A DNA stretch of 64,000 nucleotides from Albimonas sp963977235 (lineage in GTDB: Bacteria > Pseudomonadota > Alphaproteobacteria > Rhodobacterales > Rhodobacteraceae): contig NZ_CAXBOD010000010.1 of assembly GCF_963977235.1 (NCBI RefSeq), forward strand, positions 38,440 to 102,439, given 5' to 3'. Position 1 is the first letter of the stretch; every line of letters begins with the position of its first letter. A program made the translations under genes and the position numbers. This document shows positions 1-8,600 of the stretch, piece by piece. The notes below the pieces were generated by a model. That model did no database searches and was not told the DNA's origin. It saw nothing but the letters and a program-made list of their open reading frames with translations.

Positions 1-84
1 ATTGGCGAACGTCAGACACGCTTTTTCAGCGCACCGGGCCTGAAGCTCGGGCGCCGAAACCGTCCGGGTCGCGTCGCGCGGGTC

Positions 85-603
85 TCAGACCCGCACGACC
101 TCTTCCCAACGGCAGATCTCGCCGGCCATGTGGCCGCGCGGACCGGCGACAAGACGCACGCACAGCGCCTCGCCGGGCTGGAGATCCTGGAAACCGTGAT
201 GGCGCAGGGTCTCCATGTGCACGAAGATGTCGGCAGGGTCCCCGAACACGTTGAGGAACCCGAACCCCTTCTGCTTGTTGAACCATTTCACCCGAGCCGG
301 AAGGAACTCCCCCTCCGCCTCGGCCTCTGCGGCGATCTCTGTCGGCCGCGCTTCCTTCGGCTGCTCCGTGGCGGGCGCGGATGCTTCCGCCGAGACGCCG
401 ATGACTTCGGTCGCCTGCAGACCGCGGTCTCCCCTGACCACCGTCAGCGACACCGTCGCCCCTTCATCCAGCGAAGACATCCCCGCGGCGCGAACGCAGG
501 CGGCATGCACCATCACGTCCGGACCGCCTTCGGACGGCACAACGAAGCCATAACCCTTCTCGGCATCGTACCACTTGACCTTGCCGGTCACGAAGCGGGA
601 CAC
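85..603 (-). CDS. Two-domain cold-shock protein
   Basis: Single-stranded nucleic-acid binding protein of about 172 residues with two cold-shock (OB-fold) domains joined by an Ala/Glu-rich linker. The first domain carries VKWYDAEKGYGFV (RNP1) and VMVHA (RNP2). The second carries VKWFNKQKGFGFL and IFVHM. Double-CSD proteins of this length are common in Rhodobacterales and act as RNA chaperones or transcription antiterminators. I chose GTG at 603 because GGGGAAG sits about 8 bases upstream and the protein then begins MSRFVTGKVKW, as in homologues; a TTG at 624 would add seven residues. The gene diverges from the putative lipoprotein gene on the other strand. Confidence 0.93.
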   Translation of the reverse strand: MSRFVTGKVKWYDAEKGYGFVVPSEGGPDVMVHAACVRAAGMSSLDEGATVSLTVVRGDRGLQATEVIGVSAEASAPATEQPKEARPTEIAAEAEAEGEFLPARVKWFNKQKGFGFLNVFGDPADIFVHMETLRHHGFQDLQPGEALCVRLVAGPRGHMAGEICRWEEVVRV

Positions 604-755
604 CTTGACGACTTCCCCAGTCAACTACCTAACCCCAGACTCTGAACGTGCCTTACTCGTCTCGCCGATATACGTCATTCATGTGACGTGCCGCAACAAA
701 ATGCGAGTTTGGCCGCGACGGAACCCTGGCCGTCCCGCGGGCATCGGAAAAAACG
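604..755. promoter_or_regulatory. Divergent intergenic promoter region
   Basis: This roughly 150-bp gap separates the minus-strand cold-shock gene from the plus-strand lipoprotein gene and must hold the promoters of both. It is less GC-rich than its surroundings. I could not assign -35/-10 pairs with confidence. Confidence 0.4.
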
Positions 756-1646
756 TTGAAAATACAGTGCGTTAAAATTTTCGCTGGAATCGTCGCGCTG
801 AGCGCGAGCGCCTGCGGCGCCGTTCATCCAACCGAACGGGAGGCGAATCCAGCCCGCTCTTCGTTCAGATTCGCAGCCTACGGGGCCGCCCCGCAGGCGC
901 TGATCGCGCCAGATCGCGGCGCCGTCACGGAAGTCTCGGACCGAGCCGCGAGAATCGTCTCTCGCACGCCCTCGGACATGGGCCCCCGCCCGCCGCGCCC
1001 GGCCGAGGCCGCGGCGCTGCCGATCCTCTACGGCTCGCCCGAGGGCCGGCGGTTCCTGTCGCGGCCCGCAGGCGGGGCGCAGGGCTCGCGCGCCTTCGCG
1101 CTGGGAGAGCCCGCCGACATCTGCCCGGCGCGGGTCGAGACCGGCGGCCCCTCGCCCGACGCCGCGGCCTCGGCCGCGCTCGAGGCCTGTTTCGCCGCGC
1201 TCGAGGCCGCGGACGCTCCGCCCCCGGGCGCGCAGGGTTGCGGCTGCCGGCTCGCGGCGCTCGACGACGCTGCGCTGGCCGCGCCCGACGCCTTCGACTA
1301 CGCGCCCGGCGTCTCGGCCCGCCTGGTCTCGCCCGATCTCGACATCGACGTGGACCTCGCGGCTTCCGAGGCGGCCGGGCCCGACGGCGACCGGGTGGTG
1401 GCGCTCTATCCCTCGCCGGGGGCGCCGGCGCTGATCCTGGTCTCGCCCGACGGCGCGGCGCGGATGCTGCTGCACGGGCGGGAGTGGACCGGCTCGCGCA
1501 CCGTCGAGGGCCTGTCGCGGGGCCGCTACCGCGAGCGCATCGCGCTGGTGCGCGACGACGGCGCGCGCGCGATCCTCTCGATCGGCTGGGACCCGGTCGC
1601 CTACGCCGCCGAGCGCCGCCGCCTGACCCGCTGGACCGGAGCCTAG
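756..1646 (+). CDS. Putative lipoprotein of unknown function
   Basis: Predicted exported protein of 296 residues. It starts at a TTG codon with MKIQCVKIFAG, followed by a short hydrophobic stretch and a lipobox-like ASAC at about residues 17-20, so it is probably lipidated and anchored in the envelope. The rest is Ala/Pro/Asp-rich with no domain I recognise. The C-terminal third alternates beta-like segments (residues about 185-290, e.g. RVVALYPSPG and ALILVSPDG). A CGC motif near residue 160 gives two close cysteines. It stands alone, diverging from the cold-shock gene. The lipobox lacks the usual Leu at -3, so ordinary signal-peptide cleavage is an alternative. Confidence 0.7.
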   Translation: MKIQCVKIFAGIVALSASACGAVHPTEREANPARSSFRFAAYGAAPQALIAPDRGAVTEVSDRAARIVSRTPSDMGPRPPRPAEAAALPILYGSPEGRRFLSRPAGGAQGSRAFALGEPADICPARVETGGPSPDAAASAALEACFAALEAADAPPPGAQGCGCRLAALDDAALAAPDAFDYAPGVSARLVSPDLDIDVDLAASEAAGPDGDRVVALYPSPGAPALILVSPDGAARMLLHGREWTGSRTVEGLSRGRYRERIALVRDDGARAILSIGWDPVAYAAERRRLTRWTGA

Positions 1647-1746
1647 CGCGCCGCGCCGCCCTCCCACCCGCGGGCGGGCGCGCCGCGCCTCTTTCGCCGC
1701 CGCCGCTTTCGCCCTAGCCTCCGCGCGCCAAGCAAGGGGATCGTCC

Positions 1747-3558
1747 ATGTTCCAGAGCTTCGAGACCCAGGGAAATCGCGCCGCGGGTCCCGCCCGACTG
1801 GCCGCGCTGCGCGCCCGGATGGCGGCCGAGGGGGTGCACGGCTTCCTGGCGCCTCGCGGCGACGCGCATATGGGCGAGACCGTCGCCGCGCGCGACCAGC
1901 GCCTGGCCTGGCTGACCGGGTTCACCGGCTCGGCCGGGATCTGCGTGGCGCTGGCCGAGCGCGCGGCCCTGTTCAGCGACGGCCGCTACACCCTGCAGGC
2001 CCGCGAGCAGGTCGACGCAGCGTTCGAGCGCGTGGGGATCGAGGCGACGCCCCCCTCGGCCTGGCTGAAATCCGCCCTCAAGCCGGGCCAGCGCCTGGCC
2101 TACGACCCCTGGCTGCACGGCCGCGAGCAGATCGAGACGCTCGAGCGCGCCTGCGCCGAGGTCGGGGCCGAACTGGTCCCCACCGCCAACCTGATCGACG
2201 CGGTGTGGGAGGATCAGCCCAGCCCGCCCATGGGCCCGCTCGCCGTCCACCCCGAGGCGCTGGCCGGCGAAAGTTCGGCCGCCAAGCGCGCCCGGCTGGG
2301 GCGGGAACTGGCGGAAGCCTCGCGCGACGCGGCCGTGCTGACGCTGCCCGACAGCCTGGCGTGGCTGCTCAACGTGCGCGGCTCGGACGTGGCGCGGATG
2401 CCCGCGCCCCACGCTTTCGGCCTGCTGCGCGCCGACGGGACCGCGACCCTGTTCGTCGCCGCCGCCAAGCTGAGCGATCCGGTGCGCGAGCACCTGGGCA
2501 ACGCCGTCGAGATCGCGGACCCCGAGGCGCTGGGCCCCGCGCTCGACGCGCTGGCGGGCAGCGCGGTGCTGCTCGACCGCGCCAGCTGCCCGGTGTGGAT
2601 CGCCCACCGGCTCGAGGCCGCCGGCGCGCGGATCGACTGGGGGCAGGACCCCTGCATCCTGCCCAAGGCCCGCAAGAACACGGCCGAGCTCGAGGGCGCG
2701 CGCGCGGCCCACCTGCGCGACGCCGTCCCCCTGGCGCGGTTCCTGCGCTGGGTGGACGAGACCGCGCCCACCGGGACCCTGACCGAGATCGCCGCGGTCG
2801 AGAAGCTCGAGAACCTGCGCGCGCAGACCGGGGCGCTGCGCGACATCTCCTTCGACACGATCTGCGGCGCGGGCCCCAACGGCGCCATCGTCCATTACCG
2901 CGTCACCCGCGAGACCGACCGCACCCTGGTCCCGGGCGAGCTGCTGCTGGTGGACAGCGGCGCGCAATATCCCGACGGCACCACCGACGTCACCCGCACC
3001 CTCGCCACCGGCCCCGCGCCCGAGGGCGCCGCGCGCGCCTTCACCCTGGTGCTCAAGGGCATGATCGCCATCGCCATGGCGCGCTGGCCCGCGGGGCTGG
3101 CGGGGCGGGACATCGATGCGCTCGCCCGGCAGGCGCTGTGGAAGGGCGGCCTCGACTACGATCACGGCACCGGCCATGGCGTGGGCGCCTATCTGGGCGT
3201 GCACGAGGGGCCGGCCTCGATCTCGCGCCGCGGCATGGTCCCGCTGGAGCCGGGCATGGTCCTCTCGGACGAGCCCGGCTGCTACCGCGAAGGGGAATGG
3301 GGCATCCGCCTCGAGATCCTGGTCGCGGTCTCGTCCCCCGCCGTGCCCGAGGGCGGCGAACGGGAGATGCTGGGTTTCGAGACCCTGACCCTGGCCCCCA
3401 TCGACCGGCGCCTGGTGGTCCCTGCGCTGCTGGACCCGCCCGAGCGGGCCTGGCTCGACGCCTATCACGCCCGGGTGGCGGCGGAGGTGACGCCGCTGCT
3501 CGACGACCCCGCCGACCGAGACTGGCTGGCCGCGGCCTGCGCGCGGCTCGCCGATTGA
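1747..3558 (+). CDS. Xaa-Pro aminopeptidase (M24B family)
   Basis: Cytosolic metallopeptidase of 603 residues that removes N-terminal residues preceding proline. It has the long three-domain layout of eukaryotic-type aminopeptidase P: two creatinase-like N-terminal domains (residues about 10-310) and a C-terminal pita-bread catalytic domain. Metal ligands are visible as D403 and D414 in DSGAQYPDGTTDVT, a His in GTGHGVGAYLGVHEGP (H477), and two Glu in EPGCYREGEWGIRLE. AAGGGGA precedes the ATG at good spacing. A DUF427 gene follows after 11 bases, so the two are probably co-transcribed. Confidence 0.95.
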   Translation: MFQSFETQGNRAAGPARLAALRARMAAEGVHGFLAPRGDAHMGETVAARDQRLAWLTGFTGSAGICVALAERAALFSDGRYTLQAREQVDAAFERVGIEATPPSAWLKSALKPGQRLAYDPWLHGREQIETLERACAEVGAELVPTANLIDAVWEDQPSPPMGPLAVHPEALAGESSAAKRARLGRELAEASRDAAVLTLPDSLAWLLNVRGSDVARMPAPHAFGLLRADGTATLFVAAAKLSDPVREHLGNAVEIADPEALGPALDALAGSAVLLDRASCPVWIAHRLEAAGARIDWGQDPCILPKARKNTAELEGARAAHLRDAVPLARFLRWVDETAPTGTLTEIAAVEKLENLRAQTGALRDISFDTICGAGPNGAIVHYRVTRETDRTLVPGELLLVDSGAQYPDGTTDVTRTLATGPAPEGAARAFTLVLKGMIAIAMARWPAGLAGRDIDALARQALWKGGLDYDHGTGHGVGAYLGVHEGPASISRRGMVPLEPGMVLSDEPGCYREGEWGIRLEILVAVSSPAVPEGGEREMLGFETLTLAPIDRRLVVPALLDPPERAWLDAYHARVAAEVTPLLDDPADRDWLAAACARLAD

Positions 3559-3569
3559 GGGAGAGCCCG

Positions 3570-3926
3570 ATGCCCCATGACGCCGCCCCGACGCCCGAGA
3601 TCCAACCCGCCGCCGGCGTCCGCGTGGTCCGCGCCGCCGACGCGGTCATCGCCGAGAGCGCCCACGCCCTGGAATCGCGGCTGACGCCCGCGGACGCCCC
3701 GATGTTCTGGCTGCCCCGCGCCGAGGCCGGAGAGCCGTTCCTCGAGCGAACCGAGGCCACCGTCGAGCTGCCGGGCCTCGGCCGCGCCCGCCTGCTGGAC
3801 GTGGTCGGCGTCAGCGCGACCTTGCCTGCCGCCGCCTGGATCCTCGAGACGCCGGCCCCCGGCGCCGAGGCCCTCGCCGATCACATCGCCTTCGACCCCG
3901 AGCAGGTGACGCTCGAGCGGCTCTGA
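3570..3926 (+). CDS. DUF427 family protein
   Basis: Small protein of 118 residues resembling DUF427: a beta-rich core with VRVVRAADAVIAES near the N-terminus, MFWLPRAEA in the middle, and the family's closing AFDPEQVTLERL pattern. The molecular function of the family is not established. I start it at ATG 3570, which follows a GGGAGAG ribosome-binding site and lies 11 bases after the aminopeptidase stop. The same frame is open far upstream, but that part is a shadow of the aminopeptidase gene. It is shorter than many members of the family and lacks a clear KGxA.YW centre, so the assignment is moderately firm. Confidence 0.75.
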   Translation: MPHDAAPTPEIQPAAGVRVVRAADAVIAESAHALESRLTPADAPMFWLPRAEAGEPFLERTEATVELPGLGRARLLDVVGVSATLPAAAWILETPAPGAEALADHIAFDPEQVTLERL

Positions 3927-3931
3927 CCGCC

Positions 3932-4092
3932 GCGCTTGCGGGCGGGGAAGGCGTTCCTGCGCCCTGCGGCGCAGCGCCGGGAAGAGGCCTTGCGCCCTGC
4001 GGCGCAGCGCAGGGAAGAGGCCTTGCGCCCTGCGGCGCAGCGCGGGGAAGAGGGCTTTCGCCCTGCGGCGCAGCGCTGGGAGGGGGGGCTCT
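3932..4092 (+). repeat. 33-bp GC-rich tandem repeat, four copies plus a degenerate one
   Basis: Four near-identical 33-bp units begin at 3961, 3994, 4027 and 4060, each starting GCCCTGCGGCGCAGCG. A weaker copy precedes them from about 3932. Every unit contains the dyad CTGCG-G-CGCAG. Because 33 is a multiple of three, all frames read through as an 11-residue repeat, but no start site or coding bias supports a gene. It lies between DUF427 and tRNA-Pro. It resembles a local REP-like or minisatellite expansion; its function is unknown. Confidence 0.85.
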
Positions 4093-4150
4093 TGCGGCGG
4101 CGCGCGGCGTGGCTTGCCCCTGCCGCGGCCGCGGGGTATCGGGGTGTCGT

Positions 4151-4227
4151 CGGGGCGTAGCGCAGCCTGGTAGCGCGCCGGTTTTGGGAACCGGAGGCCG
4201 CGAGTTCGAATCTCGCCGCCCCGACCA
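4151..4227 (+). tRNA. tRNA-Pro (anticodon UGG)
   Basis: A full 77-base cloverleaf. The acceptor arm CGGGGCG (4151-4157) pairs with CGCCCCG (4217-4223). The anticodon loop TTTGGGA between CCGGT and ACCGG gives anticodon TGG. The T arm GCGAG/CTCGC encloses TTCGAAT. The discriminator is A and the CCA end is encoded. UGG reads CCA, CCG and CCU proline codons. I see no integrase or repeated 3' end nearby, so there is no sign that it serves as an attachment site. Confidence 0.97.
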
Positions 4228-4316
4228 GCGCGCCCTCGCCCCCCGGGCGCGCCTTCGGGGCCGGGGCCCCGCAGCGCCGCGCGGCAGGTCGCGCGCGCCC
4301 GGCGAACGAGGCGCGC

Positions 4317-5339
4317 ATGCACGACCGGCCCGACCTTCCCGCCTATCCCGAAGACCCCTGGCTCGAGCGGTTCGTGGGGGTTGCCGCGCTGCGGGCGGCG
4401 ATCGAGCTGGGCCTGATCGACCGCCTGGCTTCGGCCCCTCGCGAGGCGAGGACGCTGGCCGCCGAGGGGCCGGCGATGGCCCAGCTCCTCGACATCCTCG
4501 AGGCCGAGCGCGTGATCGTGCGCCCGGCGGGGGACGGGCTGGCGGCCCTCGCGCCCGCTTTCGCCGCCGTCCATGCCGCGCGCGGCCGGGCGCTGCAAGC
4601 GCGGCTCGAGTTTCTGGTCCGCGCCGCGCGGGACCTGTTGGCGGACCCCGCGGCAGTCTTCGCCGACCTGCCGCGCCACATGGCCCGGTCCGAGACGTTT
4701 TCCCTTTACCGCTATGACCTTGCCGCCACCGACGACGCCGCCGGGCGCGAGGCCGCGCGCCCCTGGGTCGAGCATGTCTGCGCCCTGACCGAGGCCGAGG
4801 CTCCGCGCCTGGTCCCCGCCCTGCCGCTGCCCGAGCGCGGCCGCCTGCTCGAGATCGGCGGCAACGCCGGAGAGATGGCCCTGGCGATCCTCGCGGCGCA
4901 TCCGGGCCTCTCGGTTGCGGTGCTCGACCTGCCGGCGGTCTGCGCCCTTGGGCGCGCGCGCTGCGCGGGGCGTCCGGGGGCCGAGCGGCTGGGATTTCTT
5001 GCCGGCGACGCGCGCCGCGATCCCTGGCCCGCGCCGGCCGACGCGGTGCTGTTCAAGTCGGTCCTGCACGACTGGCCGCCCGAGGAGGCCGAGGCGCTGC
5101 TCGCCCGCGCCGCCGCCTGCGCCGCTCCCGGCGCGCCGGTCATCGTGACCGAGCGCGCGCCGATCCGCGTCCCCGACCCCGCGCCGTTTCATCTCGCCGC
5201 CGAGCTGGTCTTCGCCCCGTTCTTCCGCCCCCCCGAAGCCTATGTGGCGATGATGACCCGCGTGGGCCTGAGCCCCGAGCCGCCGCGCCGGGCGCATCCC
5301 TCGCTGCCCTTCCACGTGGTGACCGGCCGGGCCGGCTGA
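4317..5339 (+). CDS. SAM-dependent O-methyltransferase (COMT/CrtF type)
   Basis: Predicted cytosolic methyltransferase of 340 residues. The N-terminal part (about 10-110) is helical, as in the dimerisation/winged-helix domain of the O-methyltransferase family 2. The C-terminal Rossmann domain has the SAM-binding motif LLEIGGNAGEMAL (about 178-190), the acidic strand VAVLDLPAV, and LFKSVLHDWPPEEAEALL, which carries the catalytic His of this class, then VIVTERAP. Relatives methylate small hydroxylated compounds such as carotenoid intermediates (CrtF) or quinones, but no pathway genes lie beside it, so the substrate is open. It lies about 90 bases after tRNA-Pro. Confidence 0.88.
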   Translation: MHDRPDLPAYPEDPWLERFVGVAALRAAIELGLIDRLASAPREARTLAAEGPAMAQLLDILEAERVIVRPAGDGLAALAPAFAAVHAARGRALQARLEFLVRAARDLLADPAAVFADLPRHMARSETFSLYRYDLAATDDAAGREAARPWVEHVCALTEAEAPRLVPALPLPERGRLLEIGGNAGEMALAILAAHPGLSVAVLDLPAVCALGRARCAGRPGAERLGFLAGDARRDPWPAPADAVLFKSVLHDWPPEEAEALLARAAACAAPGAPVIVTERAPIRVPDPAPFHLAAELVFAPFFRPPEAYVAMMTRVGLSPEPPRRAHPSLPFHVVTGRAG

Positions 5340-5687
5340 GCGGCCCGCCCTCGCCTCCCTTGCATCCCGCCGGAGGGATTCGCCCGTCGATCCGACGGCC
5401 TCGAGTGATCCGGCGGCCTCCCGATCCGGCCGCTTCGGTTCAGATCCGGTTCACACCCAGCGGTTGTGCGCGGCCTTTTCCTCCGGTTTCCACGTCGTTT
5501 CCAACAAATTCCAAAATTCAAAGCTGCCAAAGGGAAAGGTGGCGGCATTGGGGCTTGCCCTTGCGGAAATGCGACACGAGTATGTCGCGTCCATGCCTCT
5601 CCGTCGCAGGGATGCGTGGGCTAAAGCGTTAATCGGCCATGAATTTAACATGAATTCGGGCCGGGGCGTACAGGGGAGGTCGGTCGC
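5340..5687 (+). promoter_or_regulatory. Leader/promoter region of the giant gene
   Basis: A 348-bp gap without a credible gene. From about 5500 the sequence turns AT-rich compared with the rest of the window, as expected for a promoter and 5' leader. It contains a perfect dyad, GCGACA-N6-TGTCGC, at 5571-5588, which could be an operator, and TTCCA repeated three times around 5496-5515. A strong GGGGAGG ribosome-binding site (5673-5679) lies 8 bases before the ATG of the giant gene. I could not fix the -35/-10 boxes. Confidence 0.55.
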
Positions 5688-8600
5688 ATGTCGTCGCCGT
5701 TCAAGCCGCAGGAGGCGGGCTCGCTTCCTCGTCTGCCGTTCAACCGGGGGGTGAGGGCCAGGCTTCGACACCGCGATCCGCGACGCCTTCGACGACTGGA
5801 GGCGGCGGCCCGCCGCCTGACGCTCGACCCGCTCGAGCCGCGCATCCTGCTCAACGCCGACGTGCTGGCGCTGGACGTGGGCGCGCTGTTCCCCGACCGA
5901 CGCGACGCCGACCTCCTGGTCCGCATGCACGAGGAAACCCGGCGCGAAGGCGAAGCGACCGCCGTCGTGCAGCGGGTCGAGGTGCTCGACCGCGAGGGCG
6001 GCGCGCTGCTGGCCTTCGGCGACCTCTCCGAGATCACCGCGCTGTCGATCCTGGGCGGGGAGGGGGACGACTCCGTCTTCGTCGACGCGGCCTCGTTCGG
6101 GGACGCGGGCGTGCCGGCGCTGTCGTTCGACGGGGGCGCGGGCTCGGACCTGCTGGGTTTTGCGACCGCAGGCGACATGCTGTGGACCATCGACCAGCTC
6201 GACGGCGGCTCGGCCAGCGACGGGCGCGGCGCGGTCAGCTTCACCGGGGTCGAGCGGCTGGAGGGCGCGGCGGGCAACCAGGACGAGTTCGTCGTCGTCG
6301 AGGCCGCCAACATCTCGGGCGGGATCGAGGGCGGCGAGGGCGGCTTCGACACGCTGACCTTCGAGGGCGACGTCGGCGCCCTGCGCTACGACGTCGACGG
6401 GCCGCAGTCGGGCACGATCTGGCGCGACGCGACCGGACTCGCCTTGTCGGGCTTCGAGCCGATCGTGATCGTGGACACCGCCGCCGACCTCGACGTGGTG
6501 CTCAGCAACGGCGCGGATCCCGACGCGAGGCTCAGCTGGGACGGATCGCTGTTCACCCTCGACGGGTCGAGCTTCGAGCTGATCACCTTCAACGTCACCG
6601 ACTCGATCCGCATCTCGGGCGGCGAGGGCGTCGACTTCCTCGAGATCGAGAGCTTCGATCCGAACTACACCGGCTCCCTGCTGGTGGAGGCGGAATCCAT
6701 CCTGATCGCCGAGGCGGCGCACGTCGGCGCCAACGGCGCGATGAGCTTCGTGACGCTGGACGCGACCGCTTCGGACGCCGCGACCTCCGGTTCTGGCGCG
6801 GCCTCGGCCTCGGCGACCGCCTCGGTCGTGGTGCTGGGCGACATCACCGCCTCGGGCGCGGTGACGCTGAGCGCGGAGGCGACCGCGCACGCCACGCTCT
6901 CGGGCTCGGCCTCGCCGGCCCAGACGGCGGGCGCCAACGCTTCGGCCACGGTGCAGGTGGGGGCGAGCTCGACAATCCGGGCCGGCTCGCTGAGCCTCTT
7001 GGCCAACACCGCCAACATCATCGACGCAGAGGCTACCCTGGGGCTCGGCGGGATCGACGCGACGGTGGTCGCGATGACCCGGGCCGAGGTTCTGGGCGGC
7101 GCGACGCTCGAGGTTTCGGGCGCGGTCTCCGTCTCGGCGGCCAACGTGACCACGGTGGATGTGGACGTCGAGGCGGGGGTTCTGTCGGACGTCACCGGTT
7201 TTGACGTGCTGTTCGCCAACGTTGACATGACCCGTTCGAGCGTGGCGCGGATCGGCGACGGCTCGGCCGAGGTCCTGGTCGGCGGGCCCGGCGCGACGCT
7301 GGGCGGGGCGCTGAGCATCAGCGCGAGCAACGCCGGCGCCATCGGCGTGCGGGTCGCCTCGACCTTCGTGGGCGTCACCGGGCTCGACGTCTCCCAGGAC
7401 AGCGCCGTCGCGCGGCTGGCGATGGCCGACGTGGACATGGGGTCCGTCTCGCTGATCGCGAGCAACGCGACCCTCTACGAGACCGAGTCCAAGGTCTCGG
7501 GCAACGACGTGACCGGCGCGACGCGGGCGAAGATCGTGAATTCCGACGTGGTCTCGGGGGCCGGCGTCTCGGCCACGGCGACCGATTCCGCGCGGGTCCG
7601 CGTCACCTCGGCCGGGCTCGAGGAAGATATCGACACGATCCTCGACACCGTGGTCGAGGTCGGCCTGGGCCTGCCCGACGTGACCTTCGAGGTCGCCGCC
7701 GCGGTCAACGAGGTCGCGCGCGACGTCGAGGCGTCGATCTCGGGCTCGGAGGTCGCGGCCCGCGACGGGGCGGTGGAGGTCGATGCGACCAACGAGATGA
7801 CGCTGATCGCCACGACGCAGGTGATGGCGATCTCCAACAACTCCGACATCGACCTCACGGCGCCCAACATCGGGATCTCCTTCGGGGGGGTGCTGGCCTC
7901 CAACGAGATGCGGGGCGACGTGCTGGCCTTCATCGCCGCCTCGGGCGTGCGGGCGATGGGGACCGCGGGCGACGTGAAGGTCCGCGCCAGCAACGCGCAG
8001 CTGGTCACCGCGCGCACCGACGCGACCCAGAAGGTCATCGGCGGCTCCAACGTGGCGGGCGGCGTCGCGGTGGCGGTGAACGTGCTGGGCCGCGACGTGA
8101 CCAACATCGCCGGCCAGGCGGTGGACGTCTTCTTCGGGACCGAGCTGGGCCTGTCGGGCGAGCCCGCGCTGACCCAAGCCTATATCGAGTCCTCGGACGT
8201 GAACGCCGATCGCGACGTCGAGGTGGCCGCCGCGTCCGACATGCTGATCGACGCCGTCACCTCCAACGCGGCCGAGTCCAGCGCCGGCGGGACCGACGGC
8301 GATTACCTCTATGGCGCGCAGGGCATGGGCGCGAGCGCGGTGATCGCGTTCAACGTGCTCGAGGGCGCGACGCTCGCCTATATCGACGACGCGGCGACCG
8401 CCGACGTCGATCTGGGCGCCGACGGGGTTACGCAGACGCAGGCCGGGCGGGACGTGAGCGTCTCGGCCGTCGACGTCTCGGCGATCCTCTCGGAGGTGAC
8501 GCTGGTGGCCAGTTCGGCCACCTCCTCGGACGGCGGGCTGACCCAGATCAACGAGACGCTGGGCCTGTTCCTCGACAGCGACTTCGTGGTTTCGGGGGCG

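Noticed and set aside
1..84. A gene downstream of the cold-shock gene
   Set aside because: Too little sequence lies before the window edge; no start, stop or motif can be supported.
79..93. Palindrome CGGGTCT-C-AGACCCG across the cold-shock stop codon as a terminator
   Set aside because: A one-base loop cannot form a normal hairpin and no T run follows on the minus strand.
3932..4092. CRISPR array
   Set aside because: The 33-bp units are directly tandem with no spacers, and there are no cas genes.
4151..4227. Genomic-island attachment site at tRNA-Pro
   Set aside because: I saw no integrase gene and no second copy of the tRNA 3' end in the window.
4109..4717. 202-codon plus-strand frame across tRNA-Pro and into the methyltransferase gene
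   Set aside because: It reads through the tRNA and is out of frame with the well-supported methyltransferase.
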